A stretch of 7,160 nt of DNA from an uncultured Bacilli bacterium (GTDB lineage Bacteria; Bacillota_I; Bacilli_A; RF39; UBA660): assembly GCA_947624845.1 (NCBI GenBank), contig CANQMB010000057.1:1-7160 (forward strand), given 5' to 3'. Position numbers and translations under genes: made by a program. Of this stretch, positions 7,055 through 7,160 are shown piece by piece. The notes under the pieces are model-generated. The model saw nothing but the letters and a program-made list of their open reading frames with translations, searched no databases and was not told the DNA's origin. Numbering within the stretch: the first letter of the stretch is position 1; every line of letters starts with the position of its first letter.

Positions 7055-7084
7055 AAAAAGAGTATTTTATGATACTCTTTTTTT
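7055..7084 (+). terminator. Intrinsic terminator after ylbE
   Basis: Positions 7055-7065 pair perfectly with 7072-7082 (11 bp, core GAGTAT/ATACTC) around a 6-base loop TTTATG, with seven T residues at 7078-7084. The five A residues on the upstream arm mean it could also stop transcription arriving from the minus strand. Confidence 0.88.
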
Positions 7085-7094
7085 AGGTGACTAA

Positions 7095-7122
7095 CTATTA
7101 AAAGTCAATATATTTTTAATAG
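7095..7122. repeat. 9-bp perfect inverted repeat
   Basis: CTATTAAAA (7095-7103) is the exact reverse complement of TTTTAATAG (7114-7122), with a 10-base spacer GTCAATATAT. It is AT-rich with one G-C pair per arm and no T-run, so it is unlikely to be another terminator. It could be a protein-binding site for a gene beyond the window, or a chance feature of AT-rich DNA. The rest of 7085-7160 holds no gene that can be called. Confidence 0.4.
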
Positions 7123-7160
7123 AAAGTTATAAATGGAAAAGTATCCCACGCCAAAAAGAT

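Noticed and set aside
7133..7160. Possible start of a further + strand gene: ATG GAA AAG TAT CCC, open to the window edge.
   Set aside because: Only nine codons are visible, the upstream AGAAAG is a weak Shine-Dalgarno site, and two minus-strand frames are also open from the edge for 14 to 17 codons, so a convergent gene tail is equally possible.
1..7160. UGA read as tryptophan (Mollicutes code), considered because of the low GC and because the only TGA stop is followed by TAA.
   Set aside because: All 13 tryptophans in the complete genes are TGG, including conserved ones in RbgA and ParE. A code-4 organism this AT-rich would use TGA heavily.
1..7160. CRISPR arrays, insertion sequences, tRNA or rRNA genes, riboswitches and phage genes.
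   Set aside because: No spaced direct repeats, transposase, cloverleaf sequence or long structured leader was seen on either strand; the gaps between genes are at most about 105 bases.

Overview
The window is AT-rich chromosomal DNA from a low-GC Bacillota. Bacilli in the broad sense fit best, perhaps an Erysipelotrichia- or RF39-type lineage, though the exact group cannot be fixed from sequence alone. The grounds are an RbgA-type ribosome GTPase, a ParE/ParC pair of Gram-positive type, YlbD and YlbE family proteins known from Bacillales, and Shine-Dalgarno sites built around GGAGGTGAT. All 13 tryptophans in the six complete genes are TGG and the conserved proteins are full length, so the standard bacterial code applies. 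All genes lie on the + strand.

Layout. Positions 1-93 are the tail of an unidentified Lys/Glu-rich protein. Five bases later rbgA begins; its Shine-Dalgarno sequence overlaps the upstream stop codon, so the two look like one transcript, closed by a short hairpin with a T-run at 965-986. A good sigma-A type promoter (TTGTAA, 17 bases, TATAAT) then drives parE and parC, the two subunits of topoisomerase IV, 11 bases apart. A strong intrinsic terminator is built into the last parC codons and ends 14 bases before the next start codon. That next gene encodes a 298-residue protein with an HEFFH zinc motif, which I read as a divergent, half-size relative of M3 oligopeptidases. It is followed by ylbD and ylbE, joined by a TAATG stop/start overlap, and by a second strong terminator at 7055-7084. 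The last 76 bases hold a 9-bp inverted repeat and no gene that can be called.

How the parts fit. RbgA acts in late 50S ribosomal subunit assembly, and ParC2ParE2 unlinks daughter chromosomes. These are housekeeping functions with no evident pathway link to the peptidase-like gene or to ylbDE. No mobile element, CRISPR array, tRNA, rRNA or phage gene was seen. The most unusual item is the compact M3-like protein; its position behind an embedded terminator makes its expression a question of its own.
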